Origin: DRQF01 sp964559135
GTDB lineage: Bacteria > Planctomycetota > GCA-002687715 > DRQF01
Reading direction: 5' to 3'
Length of the DNA stretch: 23,981 nt
Assembly: GCA_964559135.1 (NCBI GenBank)
Contig: CAZLGG010000059.1
Coordinates: 1-23,981, forward strand
Positions 15,611 to 23,950 of this stretch are shown here, piece after piece. Below the pieces are notes generated by a model. It worked only from the letters and a program-made list of their open reading frames with translations, was not told where the DNA came from and made no database searches. A program made the translations under genes and the position numbers. Position 1 is the first letter of the stretch, and every line of letters starts with the position of its first letter.

Positions 15611-17596
15611 TCAAAATGCGTTGGAAATGAGGACTCCTTCCGACTGATCCGTCACCACGAAGACGCTGTTCTGCGCATCCTGGAGGAACACGATTCCGGT
15701 GGGATTGCCTTGGACACCCGTGAACGGGATGGAATTCGTCGAGACGATCTGCCCCTGGGAATCCACCTCGATCATGGTGACGCCGCCGGTGACGACGTCC
15801 GCGACCGCAATGAAGCTGCCGAACACGTCCACGAAGAAACTTCCCGCACCCACGTTGACGTTGCCCCCCAGGCTGGGCGCATTGACACCGTCCCAAAGGA
15901 TGACCTGCACCAAGCCCGTGCTGGCCGAGGCCACGGCATAGATGCCGCTCGAGGGGTCTCCCCGCAACGGCCCCGGCAGAGACCCGAGCATCGCCACGTT
16001 GACGGGACCACTGGTCGACGTCGGAGCCACGAAAAGAAGATCCCTCGTCAAGGATGGACCCTCGGGAAGGGCCAGCCCCCCGCCGAGTCCCTGCTGTGCC
16101 ACGAGGAGCAACGCGCCGGTCGAGGAGGCCGCTCCCGTGTCCAGGTCGACACCGAAGAAGGGCCCCTGGGAGGCCACTTGCCATGGGGGAGCAAATTGCA
16201 GGGGAAGGAGTTGCCCGAAGAACCTGTCGACGACGAAGCCCCCCTGGGACGGATTCTCGTCGGTGAGAATGAGGTCGGGTTGGAAGGTCGGGCTGCTCAC
16301 GCTTCCCTGAGGGAAAGGCATGCCCGTCGCCCCATCGACGTCGAAGACCGCGTTCCCCCCGGCTCCCGCCATGGCGATGGCCGGATTTCCTTGTGCGCCC
16401 GCGGGAACGGGGAGAGCCGCCACGGCCTCGTAGAACCCCTGAGATTGGGCCACGACCTGGTACAGCAGAGTGCCATCCTCGGCCTGCACACAGGCCGCAC
16501 CGTCCCGATGGGCCACCATGAGCTGATGGAAAGAAGGGTTGGCCGCCGTCGGAAGAGGAAACCCGGTCGGCACGCGGCGCAATCCCCGCATGTCCTGGAG
16601 CGGCACTGCGAAGACCTGCACCTGGGCCATCCCGCCGGTTCCGCCCCCTCCGCCGCCCGTCGTCGGAGGAACGCAGGAGACGGAGAGATCCACCTGCACG
16701 AGGTAGTTGGTGGTCATTCCACCGAACACGGCGCCGAAGCGACTCTGGAACAGGCCTGGGAAATCGAATCCCATGAGCGCCAGATTCGTCCGGTAGGTGT
16801 AGTTCCCGTCGAGCGTGCAGTCCAGAGACGTCGAGTCGCCGAGGACGGTCGACTGGCCGCCGGCAAGGGGCGTGTTCGCCGCGAAGGGGGTCTGTGTCCC
16901 CATGGGGATCCCGAATGCGAGCCCCGCGCTGTTCAACGGATCGATGCCCCACTGCACGAACGGGGCACTATTGATGCCCACCGCCTCGCCGGGGACGGAG
17001 AGGGACGGTGAGATGGAACCGGGCGTCTGCCCGGTCTGGAGGCTGGAAGGTGCGAAAACGTCCAGAGCGAGACCGTTCGGACCCGCCAAACCGAAGCGCG
17101 CCACGGTCCCCGGCCCGGGAATCGAAGCTTCGAGGAAGCCCATCGAAGCCCCTTGGACATACTTCAACGTCTCCGTGCCAAGAAACTGATCGTTGAACGT
17201 CATGATGTCCAACACCGGTGATGCGGCCGGGGAGGCCCCCTCGGTCAGCGGAACGTTCCACTGGATCAGAACAGGGAGATTGAAACTCAAGGTGGACGGG
17301 CCGATGGAGAAGACCCCCTTCGGCTGGGCCGCCTGCGCGGCCGGCGAGAGCGAGGACATGTTGAGCTGGGTGATGGTGATGTTCTTGGACGTATTCAACG
17401 CCCCCGGGGGCACGATCATCTTCATGGTGCCGTCAAAGGACGTGACCGTGCCGCCGGCGGGGCCGATGTTCGCGGAACTGACACCCGGGGGGAGCACCGC
17501 GTCGAGACCGCCGCCGCTCCCGCAGCTCACCATCATTGTCACGACCGCGAAGATTCCCAGCCATCCCGCACACTTTCTCATCAGGTTTCTCGACAT
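15611..17596 (-). CDS. Probable lipoprotein with ZU5-like domain and repetitive C-terminal half
   Basis: A 661-residue exported protein of unknown function. A hydrophobic signal ends in MMVSCGSGGG; C25 is a plausible lipidation cysteine, although Met at -3 is atypical for a lipobox. Residues 44-112 (GPAGGTVTSFDG, then MIVPPGAL) match the ZU5-like pattern of a GG strand followed by PPGAL. A Gly run (314-322) separates a C-terminal half (about 323-661). That half has propeller-like segments such as DPSSGIYAVASASTG, DVFGSFIAVADVVTGG and GNPTGIVFLQDAQNSVFVV. These suggest a beta-propeller of the NHL/SMP-30 kind, but I cannot define blades. AGGA lies about 9 nt upstream of the ATG. It may be co-transcribed with the repeat-protein gene downstream. 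Confidence 0.78.
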   Translation of the reverse strand: MSRNLMRKCAGWLGIFAVVTMMVSCGSGGGLDAVLPPGVSSANIGPAGGTVTSFDGTMKMIVPPGALNTSKNITITQLNMSSLSPAAQAAQPKGVFSIGPSTLSFNLPVLIQWNVPLTEGASPAASPVLDIMTFNDQFLGTETLKYVQGASMGFLEASIPGPGTVARFGLAGPNGLALDVFAPSSLQTGQTPGSISPSLSVPGEAVGINSAPFVQWGIDPLNSAGLAFGIPMGTQTPFAANTPLAGGQSTVLGDSTSLDCTLDGNYTYRTNLALMGFDFPGLFQSRFGAVFGGMTTNYLVQVDLSVSCVPPTTGGGGGGTGGMAQVQVFAVPLQDMRGLRRVPTGFPLPTAANPSFHQLMVAHRDGAACVQAEDGTLLYQVVAQSQGFYEAVAALPVPAGAQGNPAIAMAGAGGNAVFDVDGATGMPFPQGSVSSPTFQPDLILTDENPSQGGFVVDRFFGQLLPLQFAPPWQVASQGPFFGVDLDTGAASSTGALLLVAQQGLGGGLALPEGPSLTRDLLFVAPTSTSGPVNVAMLGSLPGPLRGDPSSGIYAVASASTGLVQVILWDGVNAPSLGGNVNVGAGSFFVDVFGSFIAVADVVTGGVTMIEVDSQGQIVSTNSIPFTGVQGNPTGIVFLQDAQNSVFVVTDQSEGVLISNAF

Positions 17597-17640
17597 TCCC
17601 TCATCCTCATCCGTTGACGTCCATCACGTGGCGCAGCCCC

Positions 17641-17669
17641 AGCATTGCCGCGTTCCGGCCGCAGGTCAA
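17641..17669 (-). promoter_or_regulatory. Candidate promoter for the probable lipoprotein gene
   Basis: On the minus strand TTGACC (17669-17664, five of six to the -35 consensus) is separated by exactly 17 nt from AATGCT (17646-17641, three of six to the -10). It lies about 45 nt before the ATG at 17596. The -10 is weak. The 137-bp divergent gap otherwise holds TAGGAT (17711-17716), a possible -10 of the plus-strand gene without a clear -35. Confidence 0.33.
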
Positions 17670-17733
17670 GGTCCTCCCCGCCGGCAACTTTGGCTCCTAC
17701 CTGTTGCTGATAGGATTCGTCCTGGAGAACACC

Positions 17734-19254
17734 ATGCACCGAATCGCCATCCTCGCCCTCACCATCCTTTTCGCGGGTTCCCTGGGCGCCCAAGACAAGC
17801 CGACCACGATGCACTACTTCGGTCCGAGGCAGGCGCACTTGGCGTCGGGACAGCAGCTCCCAGCCACCGACTCCCTCATACGTCGCGTCTTCCGCCCGGC
17901 GGAGGGAACGGTGACGGACTACGTCATCGAGTTGGACCCCACCGGGAATCGTCCACCGCTCCAGTACACGGTCACGTATCGCATGGAGGGGCGGACATTC
18001 ACGGCGAAGGAGTCGCGCAAGGCCTTTCAGGGGGAGGGACGCATCGAGGGGGACCCCTTCGCGTGGACCGCCTGGAGCGCCGAGCTCACTCTGCGTGACG
18101 GCCGACGCGTCGATTTGGCCGGGCGTGTCAGCCCCGATGGATTGAGCATCCATCGGGACGTGAAAACACACGACGGCAAGCCCTTCGCAGCGATGGACGA
18201 ATCCCTGAAAGCCATCACGTTCGCGGAATGGGACCGCAGACAGAAAAAAGCCCTGGGAGCCGTCTTCGACAAGGAGAAGGCCTGGACGCGGAGCGAGTTT
18301 TTCCAGGGGACGAGTACGATCATGCTCGCAGGCAGCCGTTCCGGCAGCCGGGTCGACGTCTTCCTGCGAAGGGACTTCGATCCCAAGCATGGCACGATCA
18401 CCCAGACCGTGGCGTCCATCGATCCCAGCGGTCGATTTCCCGTCTCCCAGAATTCCGTGACGATGCAAGTGGCGGCGGACGGGACGTTTCACCTCGAGGA
18501 GCGCAACCGAGCGTTCCGGGGGGACGGAGCCTTGACCGGGCCGGCCTGGGAATGGACGGGACTCACCAGCCGCACGCGCTTCTCGGACGGTTCGACGGCA
18601 CGTACGGTGGAGCGGTGGTCCCCCGAAAGCCTCGAGGGAGAGACGCGGTTTTTCGACGCATCGAAGCATCCCCTCTACAGCTCGGTCGTGCGTCTGGTTC
18701 GCATCGACGCCTCGGAATTCGAGAAACGCTTCCGAGCGGCCTTCCCCGATGGCACGGCCCCGCTCTCCGCCGACGCCAAGACTCCCCGGGTGCGATATTT
18801 CCAAGGGACGAGTCGCGCCGTGCCCACCGACGGCGGAAAACCCCTCGAAGCCCCCATGTTGCTCCAGCTGGCCTACGATCCGGTGCTGGGGACCATCACC
18901 CACCACACGGTGAAGCTGGATCCCAAAGGGCGAGGCCGCCCCAGCACTCTGGGGCTCGTCTTCCGCGTCGAGAAGGACACCTTTCGCATCGAGGCCCGCG
19001 CCAAGGCGGCCACAGGTCTGGGTCGGCTCCGCGGCCCCGACTGGAACTGGACGCGGATCGACCGGACGACGATTTTCCCGGACGGCACCCGCCTCGTCTC
19101 GACGGAAACCCTGCTTCCAGGGGGGGAGTTCGAGGCGAAACACCAGCTATTTCGGCCGGACGAGACGAAGGTCATGGACATCGAAGATCGCCTGAAAGAG
19201 GTCTCCGGAGCGGTGTGGCGAACCGCTCTGGAAGAAGCCGTCCGGAAGCACTGA
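17734..19254 (+). CDS. Secreted protein with three tandem ~140-residue repeats, unknown family
   Basis: A 506-residue protein from the ATG with GGAG 7 nt upstream; the open frame extends back, but MHRIAILALTILFAGSLGA is a clear signal peptide with a likely cleavage after A19. The mature part is three diverged copies of one unit, at about 24-160, 186-324 and 351-490. Shared positions are an opening aromatic with F-Q-G-T-S (copies 2 and 3), G-T-[IV]-T followed by [LI]-D-P-x-G-[NR], a strand with F-x-x-[EK], then G-x-G-x-[LI]-x-G-P-x-[WF]-x-W-T and a final DG-[ST] or DGR. WT plus alternating strands suggests a beta-barrel or lipocalin-like unit, which is inference. No catalytic motif is recognised. 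It is divergent from the lipoprotein gene and upstream of the pnt operon. Confidence 0.85.
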   Translation: MHRIAILALTILFAGSLGAQDKPTTMHYFGPRQAHLASGQQLPATDSLIRRVFRPAEGTVTDYVIELDPTGNRPPLQYTVTYRMEGRTFTAKESRKAFQGEGRIEGDPFAWTAWSAELTLRDGRRVDLAGRVSPDGLSIHRDVKTHDGKPFAAMDESLKAITFAEWDRRQKKALGAVFDKEKAWTRSEFFQGTSTIMLAGSRSGSRVDVFLRRDFDPKHGTITQTVASIDPSGRFPVSQNSVTMQVAADGTFHLEERNRAFRGDGALTGPAWEWTGLTSRTRFSDGSTARTVERWSPESLEGETRFFDASKHPLYSSVVRLVRIDASEFEKRFRAAFPDGTAPLSADAKTPRVRYFQGTSRAVPTDGGKPLEAPMLLQLAYDPVLGTITHHTVKLDPKGRGRPSTLGLVFRVEKDTFRIEARAKAATGLGRLRGPDWNWTRIDRTTIFPDGTRLVSTETLLPGGEFEAKHQLFRPDETKVMDIEDRLKEVSGAVWRTALEEAVRKH

Positions 19255-19293
19255 GAGGGGGAGAAAACCGACACGAAAATGGTTAGAAGGGGT

Positions 19294-19321
19294 CGCCGCC
19301 TCTCCGCGGCGTTCTCTTCCC
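19294..19321 (+). terminator. Possible weak terminator before pntAA
   Basis: CGCCGC (19294-19299) pairs with GCGGCG (19306-19311) over a 6-nt loop and is followed by TTCTCTTCC. The stem is short and the tail is not a true T-run. It lies 40 nt after the stop of the triple-repeat gene and 29 nt before the pntAA start, so it could instead be part of the pnt leader. Confidence 0.28.
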
Positions 19322-19339
19322 CGGTGCGAGTGACTGTCC

Positions 19340-20502
19340 ATGTCCAAAGTCTTCATACCCAAAGAGATTCACGCGGGCGAGACCCGCGTGGCAGGCACCC
19401 CTGAAACGGCCGCGCGCCTCATCAAGGCCGGCTTGGAGGTTCTCGTCGAATCCGGCGCGGGAGGCGGCTCCTACATCGACGACGAGGCCTATGCGGCCGC
19501 CGGCGCCAAGATCGTCGCGAGCGCCGCCGAGGGTTACGGCGAAGCCGACATCGTCTTCAAGGTCCAGGCCCCGGAGCCTCGGGCGGACGGGGGCCATGAA
19601 CTCGATCTGATGAACAAGGGCGCGGTGGTCGTGGCTTTCTTCGTCCCCCAGGCGGACCTCGACACGGTCAAGCGCATGGTCGAAGCGGGCATCACCTTCC
19701 TCTCCATGAATCTCGTACCCCGGATCTCCCGAGCGCAGAGCATGGATGCCCTGAGTTCCCAGGCCAACATCGCCGGTTACAAGGCCGTCCTTTTGGCTGC
19801 GGCGGCGCTGCCGAAGTACTTCCCGCTGCTGATGACGGCCGCCGGTACGGTCAAGCCCGCGAAGGTGGTCATCATGGGCGCGGGCGTGGCCGGCCTGCAA
19901 GCCATCGCCACCGCGAAGCGGCTGGGCGCTCAGGTTTGGGCGACGGACGTTCGACTCGCCGTCAAGGAGCAGGTCGAGAGTCTGGGCGCCCGCTTCATCG
20001 ACGTGCCCGGCATGGAAGACCTCGAGGACGAAAAAGGCTACGCCAAGGAGGCCACCCCGGAGTTCCTCGAACGTCAGCGGAAAATCGTCGGCGACCACGT
20101 CGCCGAATCGGACGTGGTGATCACCACCGCTCAGATCCCCGGCCGCAAGGCGCCCCTGCTCATCCCCTCCGCTCTTGTCGACCGCATGCAGAAGGGCGCG
20201 GTCATCGTCGACCTCGCCGCGGAGCAGGGCGGCAACTGCGAGGACACGCGGGCCGGAGAAACCGTGAACAAAAACGGCGTCCAGATCATCGGTCCGGTCA
20301 ACGTGCCGGCTTCCATGCCGGTCCATGCGAGCGATCTGTACGCCCGTAACGTCGCCAACCTCGTCCTGCCCATGATCAAGGAAGGGGACGTCCACGTCGA
20401 CTTCGAAGACGAGGTCGTCGCGGGCGCCTGCGTCACACACGGCGGAGACATCAAGCACGGCCCGACGGCCAAGCTTCTCTCCGGGGAAGGAGCCACCTCC
20501 TG

Positions 20503-20503
<1 letters not shown>
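19340..20503 (+). CDS. pntAA: NAD(P) transhydrogenase alpha subunit, NAD(H)-binding domain I
   Basis: A 387-residue soluble dI component of the proton-translocating transhydrogenase, which passes hydride from NADH to NADP+ using the proton gradient. Signatures are the alanine-dehydrogenase/PntA N-terminal block (RVAGTPETAARLIKAGLEV, 16-34), PRISRAQSMDALSSQANIAG (127-146) and the Rossmann motif VIMGAGVAGLQA (177-188), with ATDVR (201-205) after the second strand. It is the short form without membrane helices, which are supplied by the next gene, as in Rhodospirillum-type three-subunit enzymes. The last base of its TGA is the first base of the pntAB ATG (TGATG). The Shine-Dalgarno is weak. Confidence 0.96.
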
Positions 20504-20790
<287 letters not shown>

Positions 20791-20813
20791 GGGAAGAAGG
20801 AAACGAGCACACC

Positions 20814-22289
20814 ATGAAGGAATTCCTCATTCACGGCTCCTACCTCTTGGGAGCAGCCCTCTTCGTCGTCGGCCTCAAGCGGATGAGCCGGGTCCGGACG
20901 GCGGAAAAGGGCAATCAAATCGCCGCCATCGGCATGCTCCTGGCCATCGTCGCCACGCTCTTCGCGGTGGACGGTCTCAACTGGGGCATCGTCATCGCGG
21001 GCGTCGTCGTGGGCGGAGCCATCGGCACCGTCCTGGCGAAGAAGGTCGAGATGACCGGCATGCCCGAACTCGTGGCCCTCTTCAACGGTCTCGGAGGCGC
21101 CGGTTCCATGTTCGTGGCGCTCTCCTACTACGTGGGCCATCGCCACCAGGAAGGCGGCGTGTGGGCCTCGATGGCCAGTTTGCCGGAGTCCATGCAAAAG
21201 GGGCTCACCCTGGCCGACGGCCTGGGCGGGACGGCGGCGGTCAGTACGATCTTGTCGCTCCTGGTGGGCGGCGTGACCCTCACCGGAAGTCTGGTCGCTT
21301 TCGCGAAGCTCTCGGGCAAGATGAAGGGAGCGCCCATCCTCCTCCCCGCTCGCCACGCCATCAATATCGGCGGCATCGTGGGGGTTTTGCTCCTGGGCAT
21401 GATCGCCTGCTTCGTGACGACGGGCGGCTTTTCCACGGCGGCGCTCATCCTGATCGTCACCTTGATCTCGCTCGCCCTCGGCGTGCTGTTGGTCATCCCC
21501 ATCGGCGGAGCGGACATGCCCGTCGTCATCTCGCTGCTGAACTCCTACTCCGGCATCGCCGCGGCCATGACGGGCTTCGTTCTGCTGGGCAGCTCTCAGG
21601 GGTCGCTCATGCTGATCGTCTCCGGTGCGCTCGTCGGCGCCGCGGGCATCATCCTCACGGGGCTCATGTGCAAGGCCATGAACCGGTCGCTCCTGCATGT
21701 GCTCGCGGGCGGCTTCGGCGACACCGGCTCTTCGAGCACCGACAACAGCGAATACACGAACATTCGCAGCACGTCGGCGGAAGAAGTCGCCATGCTGCTC
21801 GACGGCGTGCCCCAGGTCATCATCGTTCCCGGATACGGTTTGGCCGTCGCCCAGGCCCAGCACGCCATCGCGGAGCTGGACAACCTGCTCACGGCGCGCG
21901 GCACGACGGTGAAATACGCCATCCACCCGGTGGCGGGGCGCATGCCGGGTCACATGAACGTCCTTCTCGCGGAAGCGAACGTCCCCTACGAGAAGCTGGT
22001 GGACATGGACGAGATCAACCCGGAGTTCAAGAACACGTCCGTCGCCATCGTGGTCGGCGCCAACGACGTCGTCAATCCGGCGGCGATCAAGGACCCGAAG
22101 AGCCCGATCGCCGGCATGCCGATCCTCAACGTGTTCGAAGCCCAAAGCGTCATCGTCATCAAACGCTCGCTCAGCGCCGGCTACGCGGGCATCAAGAACG
22201 AACTCTTCGAGTATCCCAACACGTCGATGCTGTTCTCCGACGCGAAGGCGGCGATTCAGGGCATCTCGAAGGAATTGAAGGACCTCTGA
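20814..22289 (+). CDS. pntB: NAD(P) transhydrogenase beta subunit
   Basis: A 491-residue subunit with a membrane part of about nine helices (1-285) followed by the soluble NADP(H)-binding dIII domain. Conserved membrane segments include PELVALFNGLGGAGS (84-98), PARHAINIGG (178-187) and GGADMPVVISLLNSYSGIAA (231-250). dIII shows IVPGYGLAVAQAQHA (337-351), YAIHPVAGRMPGHMNVLLAE (368-387) and VGANDVVNPAA, all typical. GAAGGAAA lies about 10 nt before the ATG. It is the last gene of the pnt operon; its stop is 17 bp from the stop of the convergent potassium-channel gene. The complex probably supplies NADPH, which isoprenoid synthesis also consumes, but a specific link is inference. Confidence 0.97.
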   Translation: MKEFLIHGSYLLGAALFVVGLKRMSRVRTAEKGNQIAAIGMLLAIVATLFAVDGLNWGIVIAGVVVGGAIGTVLAKKVEMTGMPELVALFNGLGGAGSMFVALSYYVGHRHQEGGVWASMASLPESMQKGLTLADGLGGTAAVSTILSLLVGGVTLTGSLVAFAKLSGKMKGAPILLPARHAINIGGIVGVLLLGMIACFVTTGGFSTAALILIVTLISLALGVLLVIPIGGADMPVVISLLNSYSGIAAAMTGFVLLGSSQGSLMLIVSGALVGAAGIILTGLMCKAMNRSLLHVLAGGFGDTGSSSTDNSEYTNIRSTSAEEVAMLLDGVPQVIIVPGYGLAVAQAQHAIAELDNLLTARGTTVKYAIHPVAGRMPGHMNVLLAEANVPYEKLVDMDEINPEFKNTSVAIVVGANDVVNPAAIKDPKSPIAGMPILNVFEAQSVIVIKRSLSAGYAGIKNELFEYPNTSMLFSDAKAAIQGISKELKDL

Positions 22290-22306
22290 GGCGCGGGAGG
22301 GTGTCC

Positions 22307-23305
22307 TCAGGCGCCCCGCACTTTCTTCGCGAAGGCTTCCAGATGATCCGCGGTCCCCAGGGCGATGACGCGGGTCCCGGGTAGGAGGACGTCGGAGGCC
22401 TGAGGGTTCGTCAGCATCGGACCGCCCGGTTGATGAATGGCCAGGACGGTGACGCTGAACTCCTGCCGGGGCCGAATCTCCGCCAAGGACTTCCCCGCGA
22501 GCCGGGAGTGCTCGGGCACCGTGATCTCATCGAGGCAAAAGGCGAACTCCGCCGAGCTCATGACCACATCGACGAATTCGGTGACGGCGGGACGCCGAAC
22601 CAGACTCACCATCCGCTGACCGCCGATGGCATACGGCAGGACGACCCGATCGGCGCCCGCCCGCTCCAGCTTCGCCAAACTGTCGTCGTTGTTCGCCCGC
22701 GAAACGATCTGGACCTTGTCGTTCAGGGCGCGGGCCGTGAGGCAGACGAAGACGGCTTCGGCATCGGAGTCCACGGTGATGATGAGGCAACGGGCCTTTT
22801 GAATCCCGGCCTTGCGGAGGTCCTCCTCCTCGGACCCCGAGCCCACGATCGCGACGCGCCCTTCGTCGAGGGCGTGAGCCACGACATCCTCGCTCTTGTC
22901 GAGGAGGACGACCGGAACGGACTCCGAGGTGAAGCTGTCCGCGACGTGGCGCCCCATGCGACCGAATCCGCAAACGATGATGTGGTCGTGAAGTTTCTCG
23001 ATCATGCGATGTCTCCGTCGAAGCTGCCAACGCCGCCGCGTGTCGTCGGACAAGAGGATCTCGTAGAGCGTGGAGAGAGCGAGCGCCATCGTGCCCACGC
23101 CGGAGAGGATCAACGTGATGGCGAAGAACTTGCCGGGTACCGAAACGGGGTGGAAGTCGCCGTAACCCACCGTCGTGAGGGTGATGACCGTGGCGTAGAA
23201 CGCGTCCAGCCAGGCCCACCCCTCGACGAGGTGGAATCCGATCGTTCCTCCCACGATGAGAGCGGTGACGATGACGGCGATGGCCGCGAAGCGACGAGTG
23301 ATCAT
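22307..23305 (-). CDS. Two-TM potassium channel with RCK (TrkA-N/TrkA-C) domain
   Basis: A 332-residue K+ channel protein of the Kch/MthK type. TM1 spans about 7-26, and the pore helix leads to the selectivity filter TTVGYGD (44-50), which is intact. TM2 is about 58-84. A basic linker is followed by the RCK Rossmann domain starting HIIVCGFGRMGRH (108-120; GxGxxG) with LLDKS at the end of the second strand. The C-terminal ~80 residues (EITVPEHSRLAGKSLAEI onward) form a TrkA-C domain. RCK domains gate such channels by nucleotide or ion binding. The start lies 28 nt after the tRNA-Leu 3' end on the same strand, with a G-run next to the ATG in place of a normal Shine-Dalgarno. Confidence 0.94.
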   Translation of the reverse strand: MITRRFAAIAVIVTALIVGGTIGFHLVEGWAWLDAFYATVITLTTVGYGDFHPVSVPGKFFAITLILSGVGTMALALSTLYEILLSDDTRRRWQLRRRHRMIEKLHDHIIVCGFGRMGRHVADSFTSESVPVVLLDKSEDVVAHALDEGRVAIVGSGSEEEDLRKAGIQKARCLIITVDSDAEAVFVCLTARALNDKVQIVSRANNDDSLAKLERAGADRVVLPYAIGGQRMVSLVRRPAVTEFVDVVMSSAEFAFCLDEITVPEHSRLAGKSLAEIRPRQEFSVTVLAIHQPGGPMLTNPQASDVLLPGTRVIALGTADHLEAFAKKVRGA

Positions 23306-23333
23306 CCCCCCGTCGCCGGTGGGTGGAATCGAG

Positions 23334-23415
23334 TGCGAGGAGAGGGACTCGAACCCTCAAACCTTTCGGTACAGGAACCTAAATCCTGCGCGTTTGCCAA
23401 TTTCGCCATCCTCGC
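23334..23415 (-). tRNA. tRNA-Leu (anticodon UAG)
   Basis: Read on the minus strand, the acceptor stem GCGAGGA pairs with TCCTCGC with discriminator A. The D-arm is GCG/CGC around AAATTGGCAAA, the anticodon arm is CAGGA-TTTAGGT-TCCTG with anticodon TAG, and the class II variable arm contains ACC-GAAA-GGT. The T-arm is GAGGG-TTCGAGT-CCCTC. Total length is 82 nt. CCA is not encoded (the A is followed by CTC), so it must be added by the nucleotidyltransferase. It lies directly upstream of the channel gene. Confidence 0.96.
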
Positions 23416-23433
23416 CGGGGTCTGCATCGGCCT

Positions 23434-23462
23434 ATGATAGCAGTGGACTCGGCGGCCATGAA
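23434..23462 (-). promoter_or_regulatory. Candidate promoter of tRNA-Leu
   Basis: On the minus strand TTCATG (23462-23457, three of six to -35) and TATCAT (23439-23434, five of six to -10) are spaced by 17 nt. Transcription would start about 12 nt before the tRNA 5' end. The channel gene downstream has no separate promoter space, so it may be read from here. The same bases read TATGAT on the plus strand (23433-23438), a possible -10 for the globin gene. Confidence 0.4.
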
Positions 23463-23464
23463 GA

Positions 23465-23489
23465 CGGGTCGAAACCCGGCCTCAAGGCC
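23465..23489 (+). other. Tandem hairpins in the globin leader
   Basis: CGGGT-CGAA-ACCCG (23465-23478) is followed directly, sharing one G, by GGCC-TCAA-GGCC (23478-23489). Both have four-base loops. They lie 62-86 nt before the globin ATG. They do not match any riboswitch consensus I know. They may be a leader structure of the globin mRNA or chance pairing in GC-rich DNA. Confidence 0.3.
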
Positions 23490-23550
23490 TGACGGGAAAA
23501 GCTCCGATAGACGCCACGCCAATGCCCTCTTCTTTCAAGGAGCCGAGCCG

Positions 23551-23928
23551 ATGAGTTCCGATCTCTATGAGCGCCTGGGCGGGCGCGATGCCGTTTTCAC
23601 CGCCGTCGAGCTGTTCTACGACCGCGTCCTCGCGGATCCGATGCTGAAGCCCTTCTTCGACGACATCCCCATGAAGGATCAAAAGGCCAAGCAGAGGGCT
23701 TTTCTCGCCATGGCGTTTGGGGGACCCGCAACGTCCAAGGCCGTCGATCTGACCGCGTCCCACGCCTCCTCCGTGGCGAAGGGGATGACGGATGATCACT
23801 TCGACGCGGTCGTGGGACATCTGGGCGCGACCCTGGAAGCGATGGGCGTGCCCGCCGACGACATCGCCGAAGTGGCCGCCATCGCGGAATCCACCCGCGA
23901 CGCCATCTTCGGACGCGTCACCGTCTGA
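23551..23928 (+). CDS. glbN: Group I truncated haemoglobin
   Basis: A 125-residue 2-on-2 haemoglobin. The start is the ATG with AAGGAG 8 nt upstream (23537-23542); the longer open frame upstream is not family-like. SDLYERLGGRDAVFTAVELFYDRV is the typical A-B helix start with B10 Tyr at Y23, and PMLKPFF (30-36) follows. The proximal haem ligand is most likely H71 (LTASHASSVAKGMTDDHFDAV). C-terminal HLGATLEAMGVP fits group I (TrHbN). Such proteins bind O2 or NO and often detoxify NO. No partner gene is present. It is divergent from tRNA-Leu and is followed by a weak GC hairpin. Confidence 0.92.
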   Translation: MSSDLYERLGGRDAVFTAVELFYDRVLADPMLKPFFDDIPMKDQKAKQRAFLAMAFGGPATSKAVDLTASHASSVAKGMTDDHFDAVVGHLGATLEAMGVPADDIAEVAAIAESTRDAIFGRVTV

Positions 23929-23932
23929 ATCC

Positions 23933-23950
23933 GGGGGATCACCGACCCCC
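23933..23950 (+). terminator. Possible hairpin after the globin gene
   Basis: GGGGG (23933-23937) can pair with CCCCC (23946-23950) over an 8-nt loop, starting 4 nt after the globin stop. There is no T-run, so intrinsic termination is uncertain; the window ends 31 nt later. Confidence 0.25.

Noticed and set aside
15194..17011. 605-codon plus-strand open frame, and a similar one at 13637-15184
   Set aside because: Both are codon-register shadows of the minus-strand exported proteins, which have signal peptides and recognisable domains; the plus frames have neither.
19280..19340. Short ATG frame upstream of pntAA as a leader peptide
   Set aside because: It has no Shine-Dalgarno and runs out of frame into pntAA without a nearby stop.
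22290..22315. GGCGC...GCGCC inverted repeat between pntB and the channel gene as a bidirectional terminator
   Set aside because: Only a 5-bp stem with a 16-nt loop and no T-run on either side; it partly lies inside the channel coding sequence.
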